Shown here: positions 35,201 to 45,533 of the stretch, piece after piece
Numbering within the stretch: position 1 is the first letter of the stretch
Layout of the letters: each line of letters begins with the position of its first letter
Source: Bacteroidales bacterium
GTDB lineage: Bacteria > Bacteroidota > Bacteroidia > Bacteroidales > Muribaculaceae
Direction of reading: 5' to 3'
NCBI GenBank assembly: GCA_020860515.1
Contig: JAJBUG010000070.1
Span: 23,249-87,248, forward strand
Length of the DNA: 64,000 bases
Notes under the pieces: generated by a model
What the model was told of the DNA's origin: nothing
Seen by the model: only the letters and a program-made list of their open reading frames with translations
Database searches by the model: none
Position numbers and translations under genes: made by a program

Positions 35201-35253
35201 AATTATAATTGAAAAGAAGTTAGGGGAATTGGGAAAGTTTTTGTAACTTTGCA
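35201..35253. repeat. 53-bp direct repeat, right copy (metG promoter region)
   Basis: Identical to 32643-32695. The -7 box TAACTTTG is at 35244-35251, 25 bases before the metG ATG. The two copies bracket exactly the restriction-modification genes. Confidence 0.9.
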
Positions 35254-35276
35254 GTTTAAAATCAGAAAAATATTCT

Positions 35277-37334
35277 ATGTCATTCAAACGTACACTTATA
35301 ACCACTGCGCTGCCCTATGCCAATGGACCAGTGCATATTGGCCATTTGGCCGGAGTATATGTGCCCGGCGACACTTATGCCCGCTACCTGCGCCTGCAGG
35401 GCCGCGAGGTGATGCTGGTGGGCGGCAGCGACGAGCACGGCGTGCCTGTGACTGTGCGCGCACGCAAGGAGGGCTGCTCGCCCCAGGATGTAGTGGATCG
35501 CTACCACGCGCTGATCAAGCGAAGCTTTGAGGAATTTGGCATCTCATTTGACGTGTATAGCCGTACTACCAGCCCCACGCATCACAAATTTGCCTCCGAC
35601 TTCTTCCGTACCCTCTACGATAAGGGAGAACTCCAAGAAGTCACATCAGAGCAGTACTACGACGAAGAGGCACATCAGTTCCTGGCTGACCGCTATATCA
35701 CTGGCGAATGTCCCTATTGCCATGCCGTGGAGAAGGGCGTGCATGGTGACCAGTGCGACAACTGCGGCCATGACTTGTCGCCACTCGAGCTGATCAACCC
35801 CAAGAGCACAATCAGTTCGTCGAAGCCAGTGCTGCGCCAGACCAAAAACTGGTACCTGCCCCTCAACAACTACGAGCCCTGGCTGCGCCAATGGATTCTC
35901 GAAGGCCACAAAGAGTGGCGCAAAAACGTTTACGGCCAATGCAAAAGCTGGATTGACAGCGGCCTGCAGCCACGCGCCATGACCCGCGACCTTGACTGGG
36001 GCATACCTGTGCCAATCGAGGGTGCTGAGGGCAAGGTGCTGTATGTGTGGTTCGACGCTCCGATCGGCTACATCAGCAACACGGTAGAGCTATGCGCCCA
36101 GCAGCCCGAACGCTGGGGCACTTGGCAGAAATGGTGGCAGGACCCAGAAACCCGCCTGATTCACTTTATTGGCAAGGACAACATCGTGTTCCATTGCATC
36201 ATCTTCCCCTCGATGATGCGCGTCCACGGCGACTACATAATGCCCGACAATGTGCCCAGCAACGAATTCCTCAACCTCGAAGGTGAGAAGATCAGCACCA
36301 GTCAGAACTGGGCTGTGTGGCTGCATGAGTATCTCCAGGACTTCCCCGGCAAGCAAGATGTACTGCGATATGTGCTCACTGCCAATGCACCTGAGACCAG
36401 CGACAACGATTTCACTTGGAAAGACTTCCAGAACCGCAATAACAACGAATTAGTGGCTACCCTCGGCAACTTCGTGAACCGTGCCATCGTGCTCACCCAT
36501 AAACATTTCGATGGAGTAGTGCCAGCTTGTGGCGAACTGCAACCAGTTGATGAGACAGCTCTGGAAGAAATCCGCAAGGCCAAAGCAGAGCTCACCGAAT
36601 GCCTTGAGACATTCCACTTCCGCGACGGAGCCGCCAAGGCTATGGAGATTGCACGCATCGGCAACCGCTATCTGCAAGAGACCGAGCCTTGGAAAGTCTC
36701 TAAGACAGATATGGCTCGCACTGCCACTATCCTGTATGTGGCTCTGCAAATTTGTGGTGACTTGGCCATCGCTTTCGAGCCATTCTTGCCATTTATGTCG
36801 AAGAAGCTCTGCGGTATGCTCTGCCTCAATGACATCAAGTGGGAGATGATTGGCCGCACCGACATTGTGCCTGCTGGCACTCAGCTTGGCAAGGCCGAGC
36901 TGCTCTTTGAGAAAATCGAAGATGCTGCCATTGAGGCGCAGATTCAGCGCCTGGCCGACAACAAGAAGCAGAACGAAATCAACAATTGGCATGCCGAGCC
37001 CCAAGCCGCCGAGGTTGACTTTGACACATTCTCTAAGAGCGACCTGCGTGTGGGCACAGTGCTTGAGTGCCAGAAGGTGCCCAAGGCCGACAAGCTGCTG
37101 CAATTCCTGATCGACGATGGCTTGGAGAAGCGCACCATCGTGTCGGGCATTGCCAAATATTACAAGCCTGAGGATCTCGTGGGCAAGCAGGTATGCTTTA
37201 TTGCCAATCTGCCTCCGCGCAAGCTCAAGGGCGTCGTAAGCCAGGGAATGCTTCTCTCAGCTGTAAACGCTGACGGAAGCCTGGTGCTGATGGCCCCAAG
37301 CGGCCCGGTCACACCCGGAGCAAAAATTTGCTAA
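35277..37334 (+). CDS. metG: methionyl-tRNA synthetase
   Basis: A 685-residue class I synthetase, full length. HIGH motif at 20-23 ([10 protein letters not shown]), zinc-binding knuckles [10 protein letters not shown] and CDNCGHDLS near 145-165, and the second signature KISTS at 338-342 in place of KMSKS, as is usual in this phylum. A C-terminal EMAPII-like tRNA-binding domain (about 582-685; [20 protein letters not shown]) is present, giving the dimeric type. It charges tRNA-Met and initiator tRNA and is essential. Its promoter lies in the right copy of the direct repeat, so the native gene was displaced by the R-M cassette without loss of its control region. Confidence 0.98.
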   Translation: MSFKRTLITTALPYANGPVHIGHLAGVYVPGDTYARYLRLQGREVMLVGGSDEHGVPVTVRARKEGCSPQDVVDRYHALIKRSFEEFGISFDVYSRTTSPTHHKFASDFFRTLYDKGELQEVTSEQYYDEEAHQFLADRYITGECPYCHAVEKGVHGDQCDNCGHDLSPLELINPKSTISSSKPVLRQTKNWYLPLNNYEPWLRQWILEGHKEWRKNVYGQCKSWIDSGLQPRAMTRDLDWGIPVPIEGAEGKVLYVWFDAPIGYISNTVELCAQQPERWGTWQKWWQDPETRLIHFIGKDNIVFHCIIFPSMMRVHGDYIMPDNVPSNEFLNLEGEKISTSQNWAVWLHEYLQDFPGKQDVLRYVLTANAPETSDNDFTWKDFQNRNNNELVATLGNFVNRAIVLTHKHFDGVVPACGELQPVDETALEEIRKAKAELTECLETFHFRDGAAKAMEIARIGNRYLQETEPWKVSKTDMARTATILYVALQICGDLAIAFEPFLPFMSKKLCGMLCLNDIKWEMIGRTDIVPAGTQLGKAELLFEKIEDAAIEAQIQRLADNKKQNEINNWHAEPQAAEVDFDTFSKSDLRVGTVLECQKVPKADKLLQFLIDDGLEKRTIVSGIAKYYKPEDLVGKQVCFIANLPPRKLKGVVSQGMLLSAVNADGSLVLMAPSGPVTPGAKIC

Positions 37335-37341
37335 TCTTATC

Positions 37342-37366
37342 AAAAGCCTCCCTCGGGAGGCTTTTT
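37342..37366 (+). terminator. metG intrinsic terminator
   Basis: AAAGCCTCC and GGAGGCTTT pair around a 4-base loop, followed by T5. It lies directly after the metG stop codon. Confidence 0.85.
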
Positions 37367-37461
37367 CCTTAAAATTTGTAAAAAGGGGATATTTTTTAGG
37401 ACAAACGGTTGTTTAATTGTTATAATACAACAAAAACACACAAAAAGGTTAAGGAAGAATT

Positions 37462-39483
37462 ATGAAAACACGCTTCACTACAATGTCATTGATCATCGGC
37501 TCGGGCCTCTATGCTTGTGCGCAGATGGGATTTTGGGTGGTAAAACCTGCCTATGACAACATTCAACTGCTTGACAACGGCCTGCTCAAGGTCTCCGTTG
37601 ACGGCAAAGTCGGCCTCCTGAGCGCCGACGGCAGTCGCGAAGTACTGCCTCTGGAAAATGATAGCATATCTCCGTTCAAGGACGGTATAGCTTTAGTGTA
37701 TAATCAAAAAGCTCTCAAGGGCTCAGTTGACAGCAATGGGCGCCTCTCTGCTTTTGAGGAAGGCTACATTGCTGAAAAGGGCATCGATGGCTATGCCAAT
37801 GGTTATCTGCTGGTGCGCCGCGATGGCAAGTATTATTTTCTCGACAGCCAGGGAGAAAAGAAATATGGGCCTTATCAGAATGCCGAGCCTTTCTCCGAGG
37901 GATTCGCCAAGGTATGGGCCTACACCAGCGCTGACGATCCAGAACAATCAAATTTGATGTATCTGGAGGCTGGTCTGGGCCAAGTAGCATTCATAAATGT
38001 TGACTATCATGACGTTGCGATGCTTTCTACCGTGCACAATGGCAAGGGCCTGGTACAAGTGAAGAAAAAATTTTATATGTTCGATGGCGATACCCATAAG
38101 ATGATCCCAGTGTCGGTTGACAGCACCGCCAACAAGAAATCACTAATCACTGCCACCAAAGCCGAGCTTACTCCTACACAGCAAGGCTACGAACTTGAGG
38201 CTAAGAATGGCAAATTCTTTTTCGACAAGAAATTGCGCCTTACACGCATTGAAAGGGCAGGGCACGAACCAATCGTAGAGACGTTTGAGGAAAAGCCCGA
38301 GGCTGCCTTAGCCAGCAATCTCACAGTCAATGAGAAAGAAGGCAAGTATGGCATTAGCTATAAAGAAAAAGAAGTGCTGCTACCGCAATTTGACCAAGTA
38401 GTGGCTGTCAGTGGCGATTTGGCAGTAGTGCGCCAGAATGGGAAGAGCGGTATTGTATCTATTAAGGATAATCCAATTAGCATACGCCTCAACAAGGGCC
38501 AGAACATCGGCTTCATGCACGAATATTACGAAACTCCGCTGACTATAACCCTCCCCGCCGGCATGCAAAGCGCACAAGTGGTAGTAGGCAGTCTGTCGCC
38601 TGATTGCGAAATTGAGAGTACCACTCGCACCGACAATGAAAATGCTGAGGGAAGCACAATAAATTACCTGTGCCGCCTGAAAATACCTGCTGGATTGGCT
38701 GATACTCTTTCATTGCATAAGTATGACTTCTGTGTGCAGTACGACGGTTTGCGTTCGTCGAACGTGGAGGTAGAGGTGCCAATGTGGTATGCGCAAGGCT
38801 ACAAGGTTGACCTCACTGGCAGTGATTACCTGCTTGGCGATAATGAAATCCTGCGCGTAGAATTTGACTTAGTACATGGCGCCGAGGATGGAGCAATCGC
38901 TAACCGCTATTATAAGAACGTAGAATTGACATCAGCCACTCACAGCGGATTCGTATTGGAGAAGATAACCGAGGATCACTATGGCTTCCAGTTGGCTGGT
39001 ATTCCACAGGAAAACGTGAACTTCAATGTGCGCATTACCGAAAAGGATTGCCCGCCGGTAGAATATCCATTTATGATTATATTTGATCGTCCGGCTCCTG
39101 ATGCTCCCGATCAGCGCGTCGCTGCTTCGATTAAGCCCCTTGGATATGATGGTCGCCCCTTGGCAGCTCCGTTGACAGCCATTGCTGCGCAGTCAGCCCA
39201 GACCCAAGAAGTGGTTGCTGCCTCTACACCGGTGGTCGCAGCGCAGACTGCATCGAATGTGGATCCAGGCACGGTATGGTTTGAGAGCGGTGCTAAGCAG
39301 CCAGTGCAAACCACACAGGCTGTTGCTCAGCCAGTGCAAACGCAGGCTGTTGCTCAGCCAGTGCAAACCACACAGGCTGTTGCTCAGCCAGTGCAAACCA
39401 CACAGACTGCTGTTCAACCGCTTCAGCCAGTTTCACAGCAACCTGCGCATCCAGTGTCAACTCTTCGTCCGATAGGACAATAA
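37462..39483 (+). CDS. exported WG-repeat protein with Gln/Pro-rich tail
   Basis: A 673-residue protein with a signal peptide (about 1-21). WG/KWG-type beta repeats cover about 25-330 (for example DGKVGLLSADGSREV, RRDGKYYFLDSQGEKKYGPY, KEGKYGISYKEKEVLLPQFD). A beta-sandwich middle follows, and then a low-complexity tail rich in Gln, Pro, Val and Thr (about 575-673) encoded partly by a 30-bp tandem repeat. WG-repeat proteins are usually surface or periplasmic binding proteins; no enzyme motif is visible. It follows the metG terminator and precedes convergent ansA. Confidence 0.82.
   Translation: MKTRFTTMSLIIGSGLYACAQMGFWVVKPAYDNIQLLDNGLLKVSVDGKVGLLSADGSREVLPLENDSISPFKDGIALVYNQKALKGSVDSNGRLSAFEEGYIAEKGIDGYANGYLLVRRDGKYYFLDSQGEKKYGPYQNAEPFSEGFAKVWAYTSADDPEQSNLMYLEAGLGQVAFINVDYHDVAMLSTVHNGKGLVQVKKKFYMFDGDTHKMIPVSVDSTANKKSLITATKAELTPTQQGYELEAKNGKFFFDKKLRLTRIERAGHEPIVETFEEKPEAALASNLTVNEKEGKYGISYKEKEVLLPQFDQVVAVSGDLAVVRQNGKSGIVSIKDNPISIRLNKGQNIGFMHEYYETPLTITLPAGMQSAQVVVGSLSPDCEIESTTRTDNENAEGSTINYLCRLKIPAGLADTLSLHKYDFCVQYDGLRSSNVEVEVPMWYAQGYKVDLTGSDYLLGDNEILRVEFDLVHGAEDGAIANRYYKNVELTSATHSGFVLEKITEDHYGFQLAGIPQENVNFNVRITEKDCPPVEYPFMIIFDRPAPDAPDQRVAASIKPLGYDGRPLAAPLTAIAAQSAQTQEVVAASTPVVAAQTASNVDPGTVWFESGAKQPVQTTQAVAQPVQTQAVAQPVQTTQAVAQPVQTTQTAVQPLQPVSQQPAHPVSTLRPIGQ
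39298..39414 (+). repeat. in-frame 30-bp tandem repeat
   Basis: Four units of 30, 27, 30 and 30 bases encode QPVQTTQAVA and a variant lacking one Thr. Because units are multiples of three, copy changes would alter tail length without a frameshift. Confidence 0.9.
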
Positions 39484-39489
39484 TCCCCC

Positions 39490-40515
39490 TTACACCGTGA
39501 CTTCGCCGCATAGGGCGGTGTTGAGATAATTCCGCACGGCGGCTGGCGAAAGGCCCATGCCGAAGAGGAACATCATCTTGGTGAGAGCTGCCTCGAAGGT
39601 AATGTCGCGCCCTGGCACCACTCCTATCTCTGCCAACAGACCGGCTGCCAAATAGCGGCTCCGCACCGACCCCGTGGGGCATTGGGTGACATTTAGTATG
39701 ATCACGCCTCGGTCGAGCGTATCCTTGATGGCACTGATAAACCAGTCAGCCGTCAGCGAATTGCCTGCTCCGAATGTGCGCAGCACAATTCCCTTGATGC
39801 CTGGAGTGTTAAGCTGATGGCGAAGCACGGCCTCGCTGATGCCAGGGAATAGGTCGATACTCATCACGGCATCATCCATCCCCAAGCGTGGATTGAGTGG
39901 CGGATCAGTCACCGGATGCACAAGGGCATCGTTGTTGAATTGAATGTCGAGGCCAATCTTGGCCAGTTGTGGATAATTGTTGCTCTTGAAGGCGTTGAAG
40001 TTGTCGGCGCTGCGCTTAGTGCTGCGGTTGCCGCGCCAAAGATAATTCTCAAATAGGATAGCCACCTCCTGCACCATAGGCTTGCCATGCTGATTGCGGG
40101 CAGCAGCTATCTGGAGTGCTGTAATCAAGTTTTCTTCACCATCGGTGCGCACTTCGCCGATTGGAAGTTGGGAGCCCGTGATAATCACGGGCTTTCTTAG
40201 ATTCTCCAGCATGAAGCTGAGGGCAGATGCAGTGTAGGCCATGGTGTCGGTGCCATGGAGCACTACGAAGCCGTCAAATCGGTCGTAGTTGTCGGCGATG
40301 GCGCGCGCAATCTCCTGCCAATGCGATATGTTCATATCGCTTGAGTCGATAGGCGGGTCAAACTGGATGTTCTCGATTTCATAATCGAGCATCTTCACCT
40401 TGGGCACATTCTCCATCAGGTGAGTGAAGTCGAACGGCTTCAGCACCTTGGTCTCGGCATCCTCAATCATGCCGATTGTGCCCCCAGTGTAAATTATCAG
40501 CAATCGTGGTTTCAT
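39490..40515 (-). CDS. ansA: type I L-asparaginase
   Basis: A 341-residue enzyme close to the cytoplasmic E. coli AnsA. The first catalytic Thr is T13 in YTGGTIGM, and the second triad is in HGTDTMAYTASALSFMLE; TGSQLPIGEVRTDGEEN and the WRGNRSTK region are also typical. It hydrolyses asparagine to aspartate and ammonia. The frame starts at a GTG (40521), but the ATG at 40515 matches the family N-terminus. It lies 13 bases after the type III Res stop on the same strand, so it may be co-transcribed with the restriction system. Confidence 0.95.
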   Translation of the reverse strand: MKPRLLIIYTGGTIGMIEDAETKVLKPFDFTHLMENVPKVKMLDYEIENIQFDPPIDSSDMNISHWQEIARAIADNYDRFDGFVVLHGTDTMAYTASALSFMLENLRKPVIITGSQLPIGEVRTDGEENLITALQIAAARNQHGKPMVQEVAILFENYLWRGNRSTKRSADNFNAFKSNNYPQLAKIGLDIQFNNDALVHPVTDPPLNPRLGMDDAVMSIDLFPGISEAVLRHQLNTPGIKGIVLRTFGAGNSLTADWFISAIKDTLDRGVIILNVTQCPTGSVRSRYLAAGLLAEIGVVPGRDITFEAALTKMMFLFGMGLSPAAVRNYLNTALCGEVTV

Positions 40516-40528
40516 GCTCACAACTTGG

Positions 40529-43495
40529 TTATTCTTTCTCCATTATTTCATTTATAATGGAGATCATTTTCTTTTTATTCAGTTGAGTGTGAAATTGCAC
40601 CTGGTATCCATCAATCTTCAATTGATTGAAGAATTTTTCGGCACAACTAATCTTTAATGCTTCATTGCCTCGAAGTTCGGTGAGATTTTCCACATCTTTT
40701 GTTTCTATTACAATGTTAAGAATCTTCTCACCATTCTTCTTCTTTACCACATACATGAAATCAGGGCTATAGCTGCTATCGGCAATGGTTGGAATAGAAA
40801 TACTGCTTCTGGGGATTTTGCCATATACCACCACTGATTCAATGTCGCCTGATCCAACTACATTGTCTCTTTCAAGAGGAGAGTCAAAAGCGATTGTGTC
40901 ATACAAGTACTTTTCAGATGGCACTCCATTTTCTAAATGGATTCCAATCAGGCCCTGTGCAATTTCTCTTTTTGCAGAACCGTCAGGATTAGTGAGAGCA
41001 GTGGCTGACTTGGAAAAATCAGTTGATTTATACAGGAATCTTCCTTGCAGATTTGCGGCCTTCCATTCACTAAATTTGGCGATGAATCGGCTTAAGGAAG
41101 TTTCCGAGATTAATCCATTTGAAAATGGATGGTATTTTGAATATTCTACTATGGCGTTATGCAAAATAGTTATTGGCAGAGAGGTGGCTCTATTGATTCG
41201 CGACAAGAACTCATTGTACGGCATCGCACGGCCATGCATTTCATATTGCACAGCAGCTTCGGATACCACAGTGGCCTCGCCATTTTTAATGGCCAAATTT
41301 TGGCGACTGCTGCTTGCTACTTGTGCAGAAAAGACTCCATCCGAAAGAATTTTAGGAAGTTCTGTCTCTAAGAAAGAATTAATTTCGTTCTCAAAGTATA
41401 TGATATATTTCTTATTTAATTCTTCCCACAGCACCTTAAGCTCGTCATATACGGCAGCGCGTATTTTTACGGGCTTAGGTTTTACGACATTTCTATCCTT
41501 AACCTTATTTTCAACGAATCCAACGGTAGTGAAGGCCGGATACTCATCGAGCATCTGAAACAATTTCTCTTGATTTATCTTTCGCTCGATATCGAGAATG
41601 TATTGTTTCTGATACAGTTCCATCATCAGCATCATTTCATCCTTGCCAAGCATTTCTGCCACTTGTATCATTGCAAGGGCAGGAATGTGTGTGATAGGCT
41701 TTTCGGCCTGTCCGTTTATCTCGGCCACCAGGTCGTTGGCAAACTGCTTTTCAGTGAAGTCAACTATGTAATTAAGATAAAATCCATCGTTGCATACGCG
41801 ATTGCCGCGCTCGTCAACTGGCAGGCGCAGACCGCGCCCTACCTCTTGGAGCTTGCTAATCTCGCTGCCGCTTGAGCGCAGCTTTGCTATAGTGAAAACA
41901 TTTGGATTGTCCCATCCCTCGCGGAGAGTCCATTTTGAGAACAGGAATCTGCGTGTATTCCAATTCCCATTCTCATCCTTAAATGACAAAAGTTCCTTTT
42001 TGTTATGGAGAATATCATCCACTTCTTTGGCGATGCCTTCGTCAGTTTCGTTGAGGTCTTGGGCAAAGTATCCAGCCCGAGAATTGGCAATATTCTCTTT
42101 TGTGGCTAATAGATAGGCTTCATATTCTTCAGTGTTGTCTTTTTGAAGCTCTATTTCAAGCCGTTCTTCCAATAGCCTGTCAAACATATCCCTAAGCCAA
42201 GCATTCTTGCCCTCATTGTCCCCACGGAACGATTGAATGCTGTCAATAAAGAAAAGAGCCAGAGTCTTTATCTTTATGCCTCGGCGAAAGTTGTCACGTT
42301 CGGTTTCAAAATGGCGCAGCAACGCCAATCTTATCATTTGCTCTTGATAAGACGAGGAATATGCATCTACGGCAAATTCGGCGCCTACTTCTTTGAAAAG
42401 GCCATTGGAAAGTTCTATTCCATCCTTTGTAATTCCTGTGATATAAATGCCTGCAAACTCAGGAGAGATTCTTCCCAAGGAATCTTCAGGCATCAATACA
42501 TAAGTATTTTTGGAATTGCTCGTGGTATGCAGTATGCTGACACTTTCCCCTTTTATGGTAGAAAGAATTTTTACCTTTTCATCCCTTTGATTTTCTATTT
42601 CCAGATGCTCTTTGGCCACCCCCTTGATAAGGTTTTGTCTAAACGCATCTTTAGCCGACAAATCATATAGCAAGCAACCGTAATCAAATCTCTCGATTTT
42701 CTTTTTTCCCTTGCCTACTTGTACTTTAGGGTAGGTTGCCCCAAAGCGTAATATGCATTGAGGTTGCAACTGCTCTACGATTACTCCATACGATTTTGCC
42801 GCTTTCTTAAATCGATGAGGCTCGTCAATTATTACAAAAGGGTTAGTGGCTCTCAGAGCATCAATCGGGCGGAAGAAGTCGGCCACGCCTGTGTCATAGT
42901 CGGTGCGGGTAAGCAATGGAGCGGTCAATAGGGCTTGATTTATCAAAAGCACACTTATCTTATTGCTATTTTTAGCCGTGGCGCTTACGAATCGGCGCAC
43001 TGCTGTAGGGAAGAAACGGCGCCCTTTTTTCTGTTTTTGTGGTTCAAGCACTGAGAGCTCTATCTCGGTCTTATATCCCAGTACATCAGCAAAATGCTGC
43101 TTTACATATTTCTCCTCTAAAAAAGTGTGCGCCCCAGCCTTTATAGGCAGAGTTGGTACCACTATGATAAATTTGTTGATTCCGTATCGCTTATGCAGCT
43201 CAAAAATGGTGCGTGTATATACGTAGGTTTTTCCCGTGCCAGTCTCCATGCGTACATCTAAGCATAAGTTTTGAGGCCATTCATGCCAGTATGTGATGTA
43301 GTTGGCGGGTACATTATACTTGCTATTCCGTTGAATCTGATATATATTGCACCTCAATTCGCCATCTGGCAATTCTATTCTTGGATTGGCATACGGGCGC
43401 TTAGGGGCAAACCAATACACTTTATCGAAGGTGTTGGCTATAGCTTCCACTGGGAGTAGCTGATGCTGCAGATCACTTTGAAGAATTAGCTCCAT
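40529..43495 (-). CDS. type III restriction enzyme, Res subunit
   Basis: A 988-residue DNA translocase/endonuclease. The superfamily 2 helicase core has Walker A METGTGKTYVY (GTGKT at 86-90), a DEPH box at about 225 and the later KWTLREGWDNPNVF and EVGRGLRLP (motif VI) segments. The C-terminal nuclease domain has a PDFMYV and ETKDVE pair at about 905-935 in a PD-(D/E)XK arrangement. Res cleaves unmethylated DNA after ATP-driven travel between two inversely oriented sites and needs Mod for recognition. It starts one base after the Mod stop. Length is complete. Confidence 0.95.
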   Translation of the reverse strand: MELILQSDLQHQLLPVEAIANTFDKVYWFAPKRPYANPRIELPDGELRCNIYQIQRNSKYNVPANYITYWHEWPQNLCLDVRMETGTGKTYVYTRTIFELHKRYGINKFIIVVPTLPIKAGAHTFLEEKYVKQHFADVLGYKTEIELSVLEPQKQKKGRRFFPTAVRRFVSATAKNSNKISVLLINQALLTAPLLTRTDYDTGVADFFRPIDALRATNPFVIIDEPHRFKKAAKSYGVIVEQLQPQCILRFGATYPKVQVGKGKKKIERFDYGCLLYDLSAKDAFRQNLIKGVAKEHLEIENQRDEKVKILSTIKGESVSILHTTSNSKNTYVLMPEDSLGRISPEFAGIYITGITKDGIELSNGLFKEVGAEFAVDAYSSSYQEQMIRLALLRHFETERDNFRRGIKIKTLALFFIDSIQSFRGDNEGKNAWLRDMFDRLLEERLEIELQKDNTEEYEAYLLATKENIANSRAGYFAQDLNETDEGIAKEVDDILHNKKELLSFKDENGNWNTRRFLFSKWTLREGWDNPNVFTIAKLRSSGSEISKLQEVGRGLRLPVDERGNRVCNDGFYLNYIVDFTEKQFANDLVAEINGQAEKPITHIPALAMIQVAEMLGKDEMMLMMELYQKQYILDIERKINQEKLFQMLDEYPAFTTVGFVENKVKDRNVVKPKPVKIRAAVYDELKVLWEELNKKYIIYFENEINSFLETELPKILSDGVFSAQVASSSRQNLAIKNGEATVVSEAAVQYEMHGRAMPYNEFLSRINRATSLPITILHNAIVEYSKYHPFSNGLISETSLSRFIAKFSEWKAANLQGRFLYKSTDFSKSATALTNPDGSAKREIAQGLIGIHLENGVPSEKYLYDTIAFDSPLERDNVVGSGDIESVVVYGKIPRSSISIPTIADSSYSPDFMYVVKKKNGEKILNIVIETKDVENLTELRGNEALKISCAEKFFNQLKIDGYQVQFHTQLNKKKMISIINEIMEKE

Positions 43496-43496
43496 A

Positions 43497-45452
43497 TCAA
43501 TAGCGAATATCCATGTTAATCTTCAGATTGTTGATGTCATCGCGCAAGGGAGCAAGATTCTTTTTCAACAACTCTGTTTCAGTGAAATTGAAGCTGTAAC
43601 CGAATATTACAAGATTGTCGGGATTGAATGATGGGTCCGAGTGATAGCGACGCACCAGGCTCACCATATCATCTTCGGTCAATCCCGGATCGAGGAAATA
43701 CAAATGACTGCCGCAATGATATGCGGTATAAGTGTCAAGGACTACTTCTTCCACTTTGGGATTGAACCCATAGCCATCACGCACATACCATGTCTGAAGC
43801 ACTGTATTCCGGCCAAATTCATCCAATATGTTCTCACCAAACATCACATTCGGGTCAAAACGCTCAAGTTTGGTCCAAGTGTTGTCGCTTGGCTCTTGCA
43901 GCGTATAGTGCTTAAAGCCCAAGTCACCGTCGTAATCAGGATGCTCAGCCTTTATTTTGGCAGCCGCTCGCTTAATCCGCTCCATGCCTATTTGATCTAT
44001 GGTTTCAAAACCCTTAGATTTTGCCACAGATCCCTCCTTTGTAGATTCTTGTATTTGTACTAAAATATATTTAATCTCGGGAAATGCTAAAGAAACAATA
44101 TTTTTTAGAACTGAATGAGCTGTAGTAGCTGAACCAGAAAAGAAGTCTAAAATAATATCTCCATCCTCTAAAGTAAGGGATGACAGACATTTGTCCACTA
44201 ATTCTATTGGCTTAGGGTAGTCAAAAACCCCAGCTAAGTCTAAGCCTTTTAGAGCTTCCGTGCCATTTTGATAATTCAACTCCGAATTATCCCAAATAGA
44301 TTTAACTTTAGTTTTTCGTCCTCCTTCTCTTTCAAAATAATCTTTTTGAAAGATGTCCCAAACATCTTCTCCGTCACGGGTTACTTTTTTGCCTATTACT
44401 TCCTGATGAAGAGCATTAAATTTAGCTTTATTCCATCTCCAAATCCCGTCTATATTAGTAGATGGTTGAATAGGAAAAACTTGCTCGGAATATTCATTGG
44501 AATATTCATCAGAAACCTTCCCAGAATTTGGATTTACATATAAAGGATAGTATAATTTCGGCCTATCTGAACGACGCCAAAACCCCCCTCTCATTCTAAG
44601 ACCAAGAAGACGATATTTGCCTTTGGAGTCTTCAAATTTGTATTCCGACTTCATGGACTCGGTGAGGGGTTGTCCATTCATGGCATTAATATCTTCTTCT
44701 TTTGAATAAATTAAAACATATTCATGTAAAGAAGCCACATTGCCCGATGACATTGAACCTCTTGGATTACTTTTAACTATAATATTTCCAATGAAATTTT
44801 CTTCACCGAATACATAGTCGCAAAGCAGTTTGAGGTTTGCTTGTTCGTTGTCATCAATTGAAACGAAAATTACACCATCTTTAGAGAGCAGATCCTTGGC
44901 AAGGAGCAGGCGTGGCAGCATAAACATCAGCCATGCCGAATGAGAAGCTGATCCGCGACGAGCCAAGTCAAGTATTCTCTTTGCTTGATCAGGGTTTACA
45001 TCCAATTTGCTTTGCAGGGATTCTTCGGTGAATTTAAAGGTATCGTTATACACGAATCCATCAGTGCCTGTATTATAAGGCGGGTCAATATAAATGCACT
45101 TTACTCTGCCTGAATATGACTTAAGGAGATGCTTCAAGCCATCAAGATTGTCGCCCGAGATATAGATATTCTCACTGTTCTGATTCTCAGGTTTGGAATT
45201 ATGCTCCTCGTCAGGCACAATCACCGTGGTAGTGTCGGTTGAAGCCAACAGACTGGCATAATTCTTTCCTAAAAAGTCAAGACCGTACCCCTCGTAAGTT
45301 ACGGGTAAGGCTTCTTTAACCATAGATGAGAACACTTTAAGGTCAAAGTTCCCCTCCTTGGTGAAGCATTGTGGAAAATGCTTGTGCAGAAGCTTTAGGG
45401 TATGTTCGTTAGATTTAATCTGATCATTATGTTCAGATATGTCTTTTACCAT
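43497..45452 (-). CDS. type III DNA methyltransferase, Mod subunit
   Basis: A 651-residue beta-class N6-adenine methyltransferase. Motif IV DPPYNTG is at 123-129 and motif I FFSGSATTAHSVL at about 440, the reversed order of the beta class. The stretch between them (about 190-420) is the target-recognition domain. It methylates one strand of an asymmetric site and, with Res, forms the type III enzyme. The central part of the gene (about 44050-44800) is more A/T rich than the ends, as expected for an exchanged recognition domain. I saw no simple-sequence repeat that would make it phase variable. A -7 box lies at the complement of 45483-45490. Confidence 0.94.
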   Translation of the reverse strand: MVKDISEHNDQIKSNEHTLKLLHKHFPQCFTKEGNFDLKVFSSMVKEALPVTYEGYGLDFLGKNYASLLASTDTTTVIVPDEEHNSKPENQNSENIYISGDNLDGLKHLLKSYSGRVKCIYIDPPYNTGTDGFVYNDTFKFTEESLQSKLDVNPDQAKRILDLARRGSASHSAWLMFMLPRLLLAKDLLSKDGVIFVSIDDNEQANLKLLCDYVFGEENFIGNIIVKSNPRGSMSSGNVASLHEYVLIYSKEEDINAMNGQPLTESMKSEYKFEDSKGKYRLLGLRMRGGFWRRSDRPKLYYPLYVNPNSGKVSDEYSNEYSEQVFPIQPSTNIDGIWRWNKAKFNALHQEVIGKKVTRDGEDVWDIFQKDYFEREGGRKTKVKSIWDNSELNYQNGTEALKGLDLAGVFDYPKPIELVDKCLSSLTLEDGDIILDFFSGSATTAHSVLKNIVSLAFPEIKYILVQIQESTKEGSVAKSKGFETIDQIGMERIKRAAAKIKAEHPDYDGDLGFKHYTLQEPSDNTWTKLERFDPNVMFGENILDEFGRNTVLQTWYVRDGYGFNPKVEEVVLDTYTAYHCGSHLYFLDPGLTEDDMVSLVRRYHSDPSFNPDNLVIFGYSFNFTETELLKKNLAPLRDDINNLKINMDIRY

Positions 45453-45533
45453 TGCCTATAGTTTTAAGGTGTTTTATTGGTGCAAAATTAATACAAATTT
45501 TTGTGATATAAAAATTTTTCATAATCTTTTTTA

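Noticed and set aside
40529..45452. Phase-variable type III mod gene
   Set aside because: I looked for simple tandem repeats or long homopolymers near the start and in the body and saw none of convincing length.
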